From NCBI GenBank assembly GCA_937920345.1, contig CALGVA010000003.1:14199-78198 (forward strand): a stretch of DNA of 64,000 nucleotides, written 5' to 3'. A model generated the notes under the pieces. The model was not told the origin of the DNA and did not search any database. It saw only the letters and a program-made list of their open reading frames with translations. This stretch comes from an uncultured Lachnospiraceae bacterium. GTDB taxonomy: Bacteria > Bacillota > Clostridia > Lachnospirales > Lachnospiraceae. Positions 50,823 through 59,648 of this stretch are shown here, piece after piece; position 1 is the stretch's first letter, and every line of letters begins with the position of its first letter. Made by a program: the position numbers and the translations under genes.

Positions 50823-52184
50823 ATGAAAAGTAAACTCATATCCGTTGTATGCCTGCTCGGCTGTATCGCGCTTACTTCCTGCGGCAGTGGCGGGTCGAAA
50901 GAAAATACCCCGCCCGAACTGGACGGCTATCAGCTGCTCTGGCATGACGAGTTTGACGGCAAAACATTAAATGAAGAAATCTGGACAAAGGAACTTAGAA
51001 ACCCCGGATGGACCAACAGCGAACTGCAGGAATACACAGATTCCGAAGACAATATTTATGTGGCGGACGGCAATCTCGTGCTGAAAGCAGTCAAGACGCA
51101 GACCGATGCCGGCAAGGATTATTATACCTCGGGTAAGGTCAACTCCAAGAACAAGGCTGATTTCATGTACGGCAAGGTCATCGTGCGCGCTAAAGTGCCC
51201 GAAGGTCAGGGGCTGTGGCCCGCCGCATGGATGATGCCCACCAGAGAAAGCTATTACGGCAACTGGCCTAAATGCGGTGAGATCGATATCATGGAGGTTC
51301 TGGGCCACGCTCCCGACACGGCATACTCCACCATCCACTACGGCGAACCCCACGGCCAGCAGCAGGGGAAGCGCGTGTTGGAAGAGGGTTCTTTTGCAGA
51401 TGATTTCCATGAGTATTCCGTGGAGTGGGAACCGGGTGAAATCCGCTTCTATATTGATGAAGAACCGGTGCTCACCTGCAATGACTGGTTCACTGCCGCG
51501 CCCGGCGGCGAGGAAAAAGAATACCCCGCTCCCTTTAACCAGACCTTCTTCGTGCAGATGAACCTGGCTGTGGGCGGCACCTGGCCGGGCAATCCCGACG
51601 AGACCACCGACTTCGACCATGCCGAATTTCTGATCGACTATGTCCGTGTCTATCAGAAAGAAAGTTATGACACAAATGTCAAGAAACCTGAAATTATAGT
51701 AAGAGAAGCCGATGAAACCGGCAACTACATTACCAACTGGGATTTCGGAGATACTTCTGTAGATCTGACAACGCCCCAGGACTGGGAATTTCTGTTAGCG
51801 GAAAACGGTAAAGGCACCGCGAAGATCTCAGATAACATGATCACAATCACCACCGAGGCAGCGGGAGATGCAGACTACTCGGTGCAGCTTGTCCACTGGG
51901 ATATTCCCTTCTACAAGGGACATACCTACCGGGTCTCCTTCGACGCAAAGGCTTCCGAAGAGCGACAGATCATTACCTCTGTGACCGCTCCCTATGCGGA
52001 CTGGGTACGCTACCTTCCCGATACCAAGCTGACAGTCACGAAAGAATGGCATAGCTTCGGATTTGAATTTGACATGAACCAGCGTGACGATTTAAAAGGC
52101 AGACTGGAATTTAATCTGGGGAACTGCGGCTCCACGGCAGACGTTGACATTACAAATGTACGTGTGGAAGATGTAACGGAATAG
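50823..52184 (+). CDS. GH16 family beta-glucanase lipoprotein with C-terminal carbohydrate-binding domain
   Basis: 453 aa from the ATG at 50823 (GGAGG upstream). Lipoprotein signal peptide KLISVVCLLGCIALTSC-GS with lipobox LTSC, so it is anchored outside the membrane by Lgt. GH16 jelly-roll domain (about 35-285) with the catalytic motif GEIDIMEVLGH (E-I-D-I-M-E; two Glu catalytic) and WHDEFDG, WPAAWMMP. Residues about 300-453 resemble a CBM4/9-type beta-sandwich (ITNWDFGD..., GHTYRVSFDAKA). Likely hydrolyses beta-1,3 or mixed-linkage glucan of plant or fungal origin. It stands alone upstream of blaI. Confidence 0.93.
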   Translation: MKSKLISVVCLLGCIALTSCGSGGSKENTPPELDGYQLLWHDEFDGKTLNEEIWTKELRNPGWTNSELQEYTDSEDNIYVADGNLVLKAVKTQTDAGKDYYTSGKVNSKNKADFMYGKVIVRAKVPEGQGLWPAAWMMPTRESYYGNWPKCGEIDIMEVLGHAPDTAYSTIHYGEPHGQQQGKRVLEEGSFADDFHEYSVEWEPGEIRFYIDEEPVLTCNDWFTAAPGGEEKEYPAPFNQTFFVQMNLAVGGTWPGNPDETTDFDHAEFLIDYVRVYQKESYDTNVKKPEIIVREADETGNYITNWDFGDTSVDLTTPQDWEFLLAENGKGTAKISDNMITITTEAAGDADYSVQLVHWDIPFYKGHTYRVSFDAKASEERQIITSVTAPYADWVRYLPDTKLTVTKEWHSFGFEFDMNQRDDLKGRLEFNLGNCGSTADVDITNVRVEDVTE

Positions 52185-52286
52185 AATATGCATAACCGGC
52201 AGAAGCTGTGCATAAAAAGGCAGGCTTCCCATCTGAAAATCAATGGCAGGGGAATGCCGCATATGTCCAGTGAAAGGCAAGAAAAA

Positions 52287-52332
52287 TTGACATTTTCTCA
52301 TTTTCACATTATAATGAATATTACAATTGTAA
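52287..52332 (+). promoter_or_regulatory. blaI-blaR1 promoter with BlaI operator
   Basis: Consensus promoter TTGACA (52287-52292), 17-bp spacer, TATAAT (52310-52315). The perfect palindrome TTACAATTGTAA (52321-52332) covers the predicted start of transcription. The TTAC-N4-GTAA shape fits BlaI/MecI-type sites and recurs twice at 57129-57167. Confidence 0.8.
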
Positions 52333-52353
52333 GATATAATAGGGGGGGTACAT

Positions 52354-52743
52354 ATGAAAGCATTACCACAAATTTCAGAAGCAGAATTTGAAGTGATGAA
52401 AGTCATATGGAAGCACGCACCGATCAGCACCAATGAAATCACCGAAAAATTAACACAAACTACAAAATGGAGTCCTAAGACGATACAGACCCTGATCAAA
52501 CGGCTAGTCACCAAGGGGGCGCTTTCTTATAAAAAACAGAGCAGAGTTTTCGTTTACACGCCCTTGATCGAAGAAAGAGAATACATCGGACAGGAAAGCC
52601 ACTCTTTTCTTGAAAGGTATTATGGCGGAAATATTGCGGCAATGCTTTCTGCATATATTGAAGATGACAAGCTCTCCGAATCAGACATTGACACGCTCCG
52701 TTCCCTTCTCGTGAAGGGTTCCACAGACAGGGCGAAAAATTGA
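52354..52743 (+). CDS. blaI: BlaI/MecI/CopY family transcriptional repressor
   Basis: 129 aa. Winged-helix DNA-binding domain 1-75: ISEAEFEVMKVIWKHAPIST, WSPKTIQTLIKRLVTKGAL; C-terminal dimerisation helices to residue 125. The sequence ARGAMLS-type cleavage region of BlaI is represented by GNIAAMLSAYIED, a plausible proteolysis site. GGGGGG lies upstream of the start. Paired with the M56 sensor protease BlaR1 36 bp downstream, it should be inactivated when beta-lactams acylate BlaR1. No beta-lactamase gene is adjacent; regulated targets appear to be its own operon and the gene at 54632. Confidence 0.95.
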   Translation: MKALPQISEAEFEVMKVIWKHAPISTNEITEKLTQTTKWSPKTIQTLIKRLVTKGALSYKKQSRVFVYTPLIEEREYIGQESHSFLERYYGGNIAAMLSAYIEDDKLSESDIDTLRSLLVKGSTDRAKN

Positions 52744-52778
52744 AAAGTCAGAAATTTTTCAATTGGTTATAGAAAGGC

Positions 52779-54605
52779 ATGATTCTTACCATGGCAGATT
52801 TTGGAATACGCTTTTTCTTATGTAATATTTTTATTTGTATCATCACAGGTTTTCTTATAACCGCAAAACGGGTACTGAAAAATTATTTAACCAGCCGTAT
52901 GCAGTTCAACTTATGGTTTCTTCTGCTTGGGCTGCTGGCTGTCCCGTTTATTCCTGTTCGTCCGATCTCTTTTACGCAGGTTCCCGCATGGCTTGGCGCA
53001 TGGAAAAATGCGGCGTCATCGGACAAGGGAGTGATTGCGGAAGGGATTCTGAATCCAAATACATCAGTCATCGCAAATCAGATAAATGATTTTGCACTGT
53101 CCGTCAGCCGAAAAACACCCTCCATGATCGGCCTGATTTTGTGCGGTATATGGCTGTCCGGCATTCTGGTTATGGTTTTATTAGTGATAAAATCAGTATC
53201 CCGGTTAAACGCCATGAAAAAGTCTGCGCTTCCCTTGCAGAACAAAACCGTCCGTATTTTATATCATAACTGTCTAAAGAAATTGAAAATAAAAAGAAAT
53301 ATTCCCGTTTACAGCACTGCTTTCCTGAAATCCCCTGTTATTATAGGATTATTCAGACCACGCATTTATCTTCCAATCCATCTTATATCGGATTATAATG
53401 CTGCGGATCTGCGGTATATGCTGTTACACGAATTACAGCATTACAGACACAAAGACGCACTGTCCGGTTTTTTTATGAACTTTTTCGGCGTACTCTACTG
53501 GTGTAACCCGTGTGTCTGGTATGCATTGAAAGAAATGCGCAGTGAACGGGAGATTGCCTGTGATACATCCGTCCTGAAGCTCCTCGATGAAAGCAATTAT
53601 AAAGATTACGGAAATACTCTCATCAATTTTGCAGAGAAAGTTTCACTTACGCCTTTCCCCTTTGCTGTCGGAATCAGCGGAAGCATGAAGCAGATGCAGC
53701 AAAGAATTATCAATATTTCCACTTATCAAAAACCTACTGTCTTCAGAAAATTAAAGGGATTTACCGCATTTGCCGCGATTGGCATTATTCTTTTCGGACT
53801 TGCCCCGATGCTTTCCACCTATGCTGCCAGGCAGAGCCGGTATCAGTGGAATATACCCTCTGACAAAGTTTCCAGAATTGACCTGTCTGCCTGTTTCAAT
53901 GGATATGAAGGAAGTTTCGTACTATACGATTGGAAAGGCGGTACATGGAAGATCTATGATATGGAGCACGCCACTTTAAGGACATCCCCGAATTCTACTT
54001 ATAAAATCTATGCTGCACTGTTTGGACTGGAAGAAGGCGTGATTGCTCCGGATGATTCTTTCATGGCATGGGATGGAACCGATTACCCGTTTGAAGCATG
54101 GAACAGGAATCAGGATTTACTTTCTGCCATGCAATCCTCCGTCAACTGGTATTTCGAGGCTATAGACCGGCAGATCGGTTCATCTGCCATTCAGGATTAT
54201 ATCCACAAAATCGGGTATGGAAATGAGACTGTAAACGCAAATCTTGCCTCATACTGGATGCAAGGAGAACTGGAAATTTCCCCGATAGAGCAGGTGGAAC
54301 TTTTAACGGCTCTCCACAACAATCATTTTGGCTTTGCCCCTGAAAATGTAAATGCTGTAAAAGAATCCATCTGCATATTTTCGCCAGAAAGTTCTTCATC
54401 GGAAGGCAAAAATTTTTACGGCAAAACCGGAACCGGACGTGTAGACGGTCAAAACGTAAACGCCTGGTTTGTAGGCTATGTAGAAACCTTTGACAATACA
54501 TACTTTTTTGCCACCAACATCCAGGCCCCTGAAAATGCAACCGGCAGTAAAGCAGCGGAAATCTCCCTCTCCGTCCTGTCTGATATGGGTATATGGAAAG
54601 AATAA
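52779..54605 (+). CDS. blaR1: BlaR1-type beta-lactam sensor and M56 metalloprotease
   Basis: 608 aa. N-terminal four-helix membrane region with cytosolic gluzincin motif HELQHYRHKD (HExxH near residue 216) and SEREIACDTSVL (third ligand). The extracellular C-terminal sensor (about 360-608) is a class D-like penicillin-binding domain with S-T-Y-K (Ser near 404, acylation site), SVNWYFE (SxN-like) and KTGTG (near 547). Acylation outside activates the protease inside, which cleaves BlaI. A short ATG start is used with AAAGG close to it; a second ATG four codons later is possible. Cotranscribed with blaI. Confidence 0.95.
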   Translation: MILTMADFGIRFFLCNIFICIITGFLITAKRVLKNYLTSRMQFNLWFLLLGLLAVPFIPVRPISFTQVPAWLGAWKNAASSDKGVIAEGILNPNTSVIANQINDFALSVSRKTPSMIGLILCGIWLSGILVMVLLVIKSVSRLNAMKKSALPLQNKTVRILYHNCLKKLKIKRNIPVYSTAFLKSPVIIGLFRPRIYLPIHLISDYNAADLRYMLLHELQHYRHKDALSGFFMNFFGVLYWCNPCVWYALKEMRSEREIACDTSVLKLLDESNYKDYGNTLINFAEKVSLTPFPFAVGISGSMKQMQQRIINISTYQKPTVFRKLKGFTAFAAIGIILFGLAPMLSTYAARQSRYQWNIPSDKVSRIDLSACFNGYEGSFVLYDWKGGTWKIYDMEHATLRTSPNSTYKIYAALFGLEEGVIAPDDSFMAWDGTDYPFEAWNRNQDLLSAMQSSVNWYFEAIDRQIGSSAIQDYIHKIGYGNETVNANLASYWMQGELEISPIEQVELLTALHNNHFGFAPENVNAVKESICIFSPESSSSEGKNFYGKTGTGRVDGQNVNAWFVGYVETFDNTYFFATNIQAPENATGSKAAEISLSVLSDMGIWKE

Positions 54606-54631
54606 GAATCTGATCCACCGCTGTCCATTCT

Positions 54632-56995
54632 TTATCTTCCTCCCTTTGGCACTTCTAGTTCCTTCTGCTCTATCGTATTGGATAAATATCTGAACGTGCC
54701 ATCCGGAAATGGCTGTACCACGATTCTATTGGTAAAAGCAAGGTCAGAATTGTAATCAGCCCATATCCCGTCAACAACAAGCGTAATCGTCCCCTCTGGA
54801 TTTTCCGCATCAGCCGCTCTGACGCTGTAATCAACAACTTCCCCAAAAGGCGGATACTGACTTTCAAATATCATTTCGTACTCATAGCTATTGGTATCCT
54901 CGTCATAGCCGCATTTTTCCCGTAACTGTTCTACTGATACCGGAAAATATGCAGTCATTATTTTTTCGTATATGTCCGCAGGTATTCTCCGGTTCTCCGT
55001 CTGTAAATTTTCCCCAGTATGTATCCGGTATATATCCTCAAACATACAGGGCATCAAAATATCTTCTACATTGTTACTGTCCCAGTTTGTCACAAGAACA
55101 TTGTAATTTACATAGCTCAACCCATGTACATACTTTGCTGTTAATTCCCGGCATTTATCAGAAAGCGGCTTTATCCGAAAGTATTGGCGCAGACTGGAAT
55201 GAGGTATTACAATTTCGTTGGCATAAATAAAATAACCTTTCTCTGTCAATTTAATCTCAGCTATATCACTGACCAGGGTATTCCTGACCTCCGGTATTCC
55301 TCCCTTCTGCCAGCCGATTCCTACATAATATGTCTGCAGTTCATTCTCCCGATATATAAAAGTAAGCACGCGAAGAAGTCCATCCCTGTTTACATCAAAG
55401 ATCGTAACCATTGCATCACGTTTCTCCATATATGCAGCATAAAAGTCTTCGATTTCCCCGTAGTTCTCCATATTGGTATCTTCCGTAACGCTGACATATC
55501 CTGCCCTGCCAAGAAGGGAAACCACCTCTCTGCACTGCTCTTTCGTAAACTCTTTGATATTTGACCCATAGGACAATTCATCTGTTATTTCTATGTCCTT
55601 ATATACCTCTTTTGCCTGTCCTGCGGCTGTCAGTGCCATATCATTAAGTTCTTCTTTTTCTGCATCGGTTATCAGACAATGCTCCACCTGTGGAAGAAGC
55701 CGCTCCATCGTGCCCTGATAAAACGCTCCTCCATAAACCTCTTTCCACTCCTCCTCCGTCAACCGATTTGAATGCCACCAGATCTCATAATTTCCTTCCG
55801 GTAAGATGATCTCATTCGATACATACCGGAAACTGCCCTCACTCAATGGACGGATTACGGTTGTGTGCGAAAACTCCTTAGACATATTTCCATTGGGATA
55901 CACTGCATTGATCTGAAGTGTGACTGTCCCATCCTCGTTCTCCGTATACCCCACTACTTCCGGATACGCAATATCCGGATATTCCACCTCGTAAAAACCT
56001 CGTGGTCTGTACTCATAAGCGGCAAGTTCCGGAATATATGTTGTTTTAGAACGAAGCGTCTCGCTGTCCACATTGAAATATGACCCGATCACGTTTTCAA
56101 ATAGTTCTTCCGGCACCTGGAAAACAGATCCGACTCCTAAATTTTCATCCGCCATATAAGGCACGGGCTGGCTGTGCACCATTGGATAGAACCTGTCAAA
56201 CAAATCGTAGAAATCCAGATCCCCGGAATCGCCCTCTCTCCAATTACAGAGAAACAGATTGTTCTGCTCATAGCCAACCGGCAGAATATACTTCCTGTTA
56301 TATTCCCTGCACTTTTCATCCAAAGGCAAAATCCGAAGCATCGTATGTTCTGTTGTTTCACTTAATGTCAGTATATAATCCTCATCTGTAAAGCAGCTTC
56401 CCTCAAAGACCAGATACCCTTCCTCCGTATACTGCCAGAAGTCCGCCGGATAACTTACTGTACTTCTGTTCTTCAGGCACCCATTCTGATCAAATTGGTA
56501 ATATCCCCTGACAATATTTACCTTGCCGTTCTCTGTTTTCAAATCAAATTTACGAATCCCCATCTCCATAATTACTATAATTGTCAATTCCGCAGTCTCT
56601 TTTTCATCTACTGCTTTGCAGAATAAAAGCGCCTGCTCTGCCTGCGTCATATCAATCTGATTTTCACTGTCAACAGCCACATAGCCGTTTTCACCAAGCC
56701 TGGCAACCATACGCCGCATAAGATCCAGACTTCCCAATGTATTTGCGCCTGTCGCTTCAGCATAAATATCATTGAGAATCTCTTCTATGCTTTGTACATC
56801 GGCAGAATCATTTTCGTCAGAAAAATACACTTCTTTATCTGTCTGTGCGATCCCAATGTCCGATCCCTCCGGCGTTTTATCGCTGCACCCCTCCAATATC
56901 AGCAATGTCAACATAATCATTACAAATAAAAGAGTTTTTTGATTCGTTTCGATCAAGCCGGCTTTCCAAAACCTGTTTATCTTTTCCAACAACAT
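54632..56995 (-). CDS. Large lipoprotein with internal duplication, probably BlaI-controlled
   Basis: 787 aa from the ATG at 56995 (GAGGTG upstream; an open GTG start four codons earlier lacks a site). Hydrophobic signal LLFVMIMLTLLILEGC with lipobox LEGC, so it is an exported lipoprotein. Two homologous halves: residues about 60-400 and 430-787 share the series 'LGxxGYVxV', 'F.(I/L)...YPxxF.xGYxxY.xE/S', 'LR I.PL..KCRE...KY', 'NW...D...', 'P.x.(F/Y)E.(I/V)...YF.V..E.LR.K', 'F..(E/Q)YP......VGY/DYSV', 'GTxTL....', 'FRY.SN.I'. It resembles DUF6070 proteins of Lachnospiraceae (name from memory). Function unknown; the operator pair suggests a role under beta-lactam stress. Confidence 0.7.
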   Translation of the reverse strand: MLLEKINRFWKAGLIETNQKTLLFVMIMLTLLILEGCSDKTPEGSDIGIAQTDKEVYFSDENDSADVQSIEEILNDIYAEATGANTLGSLDLMRRMVARLGENGYVAVDSENQIDMTQAEQALLFCKAVDEKETAELTIIVIMEMGIRKFDLKTENGKVNIVRGYYQFDQNGCLKNRSTVSYPADFWQYTEEGYLVFEGSCFTDEDYILTLSETTEHTMLRILPLDEKCREYNRKYILPVGYEQNNLFLCNWREGDSGDLDFYDLFDRFYPMVHSQPVPYMADENLGVGSVFQVPEELFENVIGSYFNVDSETLRSKTTYIPELAAYEYRPRGFYEVEYPDIAYPEVVGYTENEDGTVTLQINAVYPNGNMSKEFSHTTVIRPLSEGSFRYVSNEIILPEGNYEIWWHSNRLTEEEWKEVYGGAFYQGTMERLLPQVEHCLITDAEKEELNDMALTAAGQAKEVYKDIEITDELSYGSNIKEFTKEQCREVVSLLGRAGYVSVTEDTNMENYGEIEDFYAAYMEKRDAMVTIFDVNRDGLLRVLTFIYRENELQTYYVGIGWQKGGIPEVRNTLVSDIAEIKLTEKGYFIYANEIVIPHSSLRQYFRIKPLSDKCRELTAKYVHGLSYVNYNVLVTNWDSNNVEDILMPCMFEDIYRIHTGENLQTENRRIPADIYEKIMTAYFPVSVEQLREKCGYDEDTNSYEYEMIFESQYPPFGEVVDYSVRAADAENPEGTITLVVDGIWADYNSDLAFTNRIVVQPFPDGTFRYLSNTIEQKELEVPKGGR

Positions 56996-57128
56996 AACCG
57001 CTTGCACCTCTCCCTTTTACCTCCTCAGTCATACTGGCAATCAAACAGGAGGTTCCTCCTCATCTTCCATTGTAAAAACAGCAAACCATCCCAACTTCGC
57101 AGCATGGTGTCCGCATTTAAAATAAATC

Positions 57129-57181
57129 TTACTAGTGTAAGATTTATTTTAAATATTACACTAGTAAGATTTTGGAGTCAA
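57129..57181 (-). promoter_or_regulatory. Promoter and two BlaI-like operators of the lipoprotein gene
   Basis: Minus strand TTGACT (57176-57181), 17-bp spacer, TAATAT (57153-57158). The site TTACACTAGTAA (57156-57167) overlaps the -10 and fills the spacer's downstream part; TTACTAGTGTAA (57129-57140) lies just downstream with 17-bp symmetrical flanks. Both have the TTAC-N4-GTAA form of the blaI operator. Confidence 0.75.
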
Positions 57182-57238
57182 GCGGATTTTTTTCTTTTGG
57201 CAATGGAGTTAAAAGCGGAATAAGGCAATAAAAATCAT

Positions 57239-57736
57239 TTATTGGATAAGAGTTTTGACCCACTCCACCAATGGGCTGTCCCCGTGGATATCTATGTATC
57301 TCTTGAATAACGCCTTGCTTTCAGATTTTAAAATTCCCGATGTAATTTCCGGTAGACAAAAAGATGATGTAACGTGATAATCATTCCAGGATTTCACAGC
57401 CCATTTAGCCGCCCCATCGGAAGGTGCGTCAAGTGAATAGTATACCTTGCCAACAAATGATGATATTGAAGCACCCAAACACATCATACAAGGTTCTAAA
57501 TTCGTGAACAATTCCATTTGCCTCTTTTCTTTTGCTCCAATTTTTTTCTGATCCAGTTCCATCAGAGCTTTTAACTCTGCGTGAACCAATAATCTGTTAT
57601 CTTCACTTTCAGATGTATAACTTTGAGCCACTATTGTATCATTGTGGAATATAATACAGGCTATCGGTAATTCATTTTTCTCTAATGCCCGCTCTGCCAG
57701 ATCAATTACGAGTTTCATTTTCTCATTTACAGTCAT
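57239..57736 (-). CDS. Cytidine/deoxycytidylate deaminase-family nucleoside deaminase
   Basis: 165 aa, zinc-dependent deaminase fold. Zinc motif HAELKAL (His ligand and proton-shuttle Glu near residues 52-54) and PCMMCLGA (two Cys near 84-87), the PCxxC signature shared with TadA and guanine deaminases. The C-terminal half (FCLPEITSGILKSESKALFK) is longer than in TadA, so a metabolic nucleoside deaminase is more likely than the tRNA-editing enzyme. It lies between the lipoprotein promoter and hemZ without obvious functional link. Confidence 0.9.
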   Translation of the reverse strand: MTVNEKMKLVIDLAERALEKNELPIACIIFHNDTIVAQSYTSESEDNRLLVHAELKALMELDQKKIGAKEKRQMELFTNLEPCMMCLGASISSFVGKVYYSLDAPSDGAAKWAVKSWNDYHVTSSFCLPEITSGILKSESKALFKRYIDIHGDSPLVEWVKTLIQ

Positions 57737-57791
57737 AGTTTCCAGTCCTCACTTACGCCATTTGTCAAATCCCGGTTTTTCTATTTGTCAG

Positions 57792-59378
57792 TCAATCCTC
57801 AAGAAGCTTCCGTTTCCTCTCAATCATTACATCGATTCTGTCTATAAAAGAAGCCACATCCTTGACATTTTCGCATCTTTCGATCCGCCCGTCCGGATAC
57901 ACCCTTTTACTGATGGAACCGGCTCCGCAGGCGACTATGGTCTGCACTTCCTCCATAATGAGAATATTGTAGATTCCATACTTATCTTTCACGGAGTAGC
58001 CTACGTTCTCAAAATTGCCGGACATGTTTTTCTGACGGTACAGATAATAAGGCTCCATGCCCATAGCCCGCGCGCCGGACGCCGCGATCCGCATAGTCTC
58101 TTCTGTATTGTTATAAGCTGTGACGCCGTTTTCCTCGATCCACTTATGGAGACCGGAAGCCCTTTTTACCGCAAGGGAATGCACCGTCAGGGAATCCGGC
58201 GCCAGCGCCGCGATCGCTTCTATGGTCGCTTCCACATCTTCCTTCGTCTCCTCCGGAAGCCCTAATATGATATCCATATTGATATTGTCAAAGCCCACTT
58301 TACGGGCCATCCGGAAAGCGCTGACCACCTGCGCTACCGTATGCTGTCTGCCGATCAGACGAAGCGTCTCATCCTTCATCGTCTGAGGATTGACGGATAT
58401 CCTGGTCACGCCATGTCTGTACAGCACCCGCAGTTTATCTTCCGTGATACTGTCTGCCCGCCCGGCTTCCACCGTAAATTCCTGTACGGTACGAAAATCA
58501 AAGGTGCTTTTCAGTTTTGTGATCAGCCTGTCCAGTTCTTCCGCCGACAAAGAGCTTGGCGTGCCGCCGCCGATATAGACCGTATCCAGTATTTTTCCGC
58601 GCTGGATCTTTGCCACTGCCTCCATCTCCTGTTCCAGCGCCGTCAGATACTCCGCCACTCTCTCTTTCCACAAGCTGATCGGATAAGATGTAAAAGAACA
58701 GTACAGACATGTGGTGGGGCAGAAAGGAATCCCGATATAGAGACTGTACCCTTCCTCATAATGGAGCCTGCCGAGAATCTCCCGCTCCCGCTTCGCAATA
58801 TCGATTCCCAGTTCGATCTTTTCCTCGCTGACAAAATGCTTCTCTCTGAGGAACGCCGCCACATCCTGCTCACTCCCGCCGTTTTCCAGCATTGTCATGG
58901 CGATCTTCGTGGGACGGATGCCCGTCAGGTTTCCCCATGGAAGCGAAATTCCCGTCTCTTCCTGTAATGCCGTATAGAGAAAACGCTTGAACGCGTCTTT
59001 ATATTCGGATGCGTCCACCTGATCTGTGTTGCACCAGGTATATGTGTGAAAATCGTCTGCGGTATCATTCTCCGTCATTGATCCATCTGCACCGCTGTCG
59101 ATTTCTGCTTCTTTCTGAGCCGCGACGCTGCCACGGCCTGAACTTCCCTTTATGTCGTCGGAAATATTTTCGGTGTTATGTAAACCTGAATGCACTGTAA
59201 ATTTTACTTCCCTGGAACAAAATTCCAGTTCCATCACCGGAATGATCTCACGTATCCTCCTGTCCTTCACCACGGATTCCGGCGTCAGGACTTTCAGTTC
59301 CCATGCGGGATAAAACGCTTTTACCAGCGCGTGAATGTCATACTCGTATTGTGCTTTATTACTCTTGAGAATCTTCAA
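57792..59378 (-). CDS. hemZ: HemZ-type coproporphyrinogen III dehydrogenase (radical SAM)
   Basis: 528 aa from a TTG at 59378 (AAGG at 7-bp spacing, giving LKILKSNKAQYEYDIHALVK, which fits HemZ starts); the frame remains open 33 codons upstream. N-terminal HemZ-specific region (about 1-190), radical SAM motif CPTTCLYCSFTSYP (CxxxCxxC, near residue 225), GGGTPSSLSAEEL, then VEAGRADSITED, NPQTMKDETL and the HemN-like C-terminus. HemZ/HemN-like enzymes oxygen-independently decarboxylate coproporphyrinogen; in Lachnospiraceae without a full heme route the true substrate is unclear. Transcribed from the palindrome-bearing divergent spacer shared with the chemoreceptor. Confidence 0.92.
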   Translation of the reverse strand: MKILKSNKAQYEYDIHALVKAFYPAWELKVLTPESVVKDRRIREIIPVMELEFCSREVKFTVHSGLHNTENISDDIKGSSGRGSVAAQKEAEIDSGADGSMTENDTADDFHTYTWCNTDQVDASEYKDAFKRFLYTALQEETGISLPWGNLTGIRPTKIAMTMLENGGSEQDVAAFLREKHFVSEEKIELGIDIAKREREILGRLHYEEGYSLYIGIPFCPTTCLYCSFTSYPISLWKERVAEYLTALEQEMEAVAKIQRGKILDTVYIGGGTPSSLSAEELDRLITKLKSTFDFRTVQEFTVEAGRADSITEDKLRVLYRHGVTRISVNPQTMKDETLRLIGRQHTVAQVVSAFRMARKVGFDNINMDIILGLPEETKEDVEATIEAIAALAPDSLTVHSLAVKRASGLHKWIEENGVTAYNNTEETMRIAASGARAMGMEPYYLYRQKNMSGNFENVGYSVKDKYGIYNILIMEEVQTIVACGAGSISKRVYPDGRIERCENVKDVASFIDRIDVMIERKRKLLED

Positions 59379-59526
59379 AATGTTACCTTGCCTTTCCGGC
59401 GTGCCACTTTGCTGCTCCGCACGATTCCGCCCTGCTTCCCCGCCTGCCCGGATTACGCCGGACAGACATTTTATCATTCTGCTTCACAGTGGTGTTCTTT
59501 ATCACCCTGTACAGTATACCACACAC

Positions 59527-59567
59527 CTTTTCAGGGAAACAATAGCTGCAAAGTATTCCCTGAAAAG
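59527..59567. promoter_or_regulatory. Spaced palindrome in the hemZ-chemoreceptor divergent region
   Basis: Perfect 12-bp arms CTTTTCAGGGAA (59527-59538) and TTCCCTGAAAAG (59556-59567) with a 17-nt loop. A hemZ promoter (TTGTTT, 18-bp spacer, TATACT near 59511-59516, minus strand) overlaps the left arm. Likely an operator; no known regulator family matches confidently. Confidence 0.55.
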
Positions 59568-59648
59568 TGCAATCTATACCGGTCATATGGTTTTCAATTA
59601 ACAAAAACACTATAATTAAAACAAATGACAGACAGGAGGTACTTTTCC

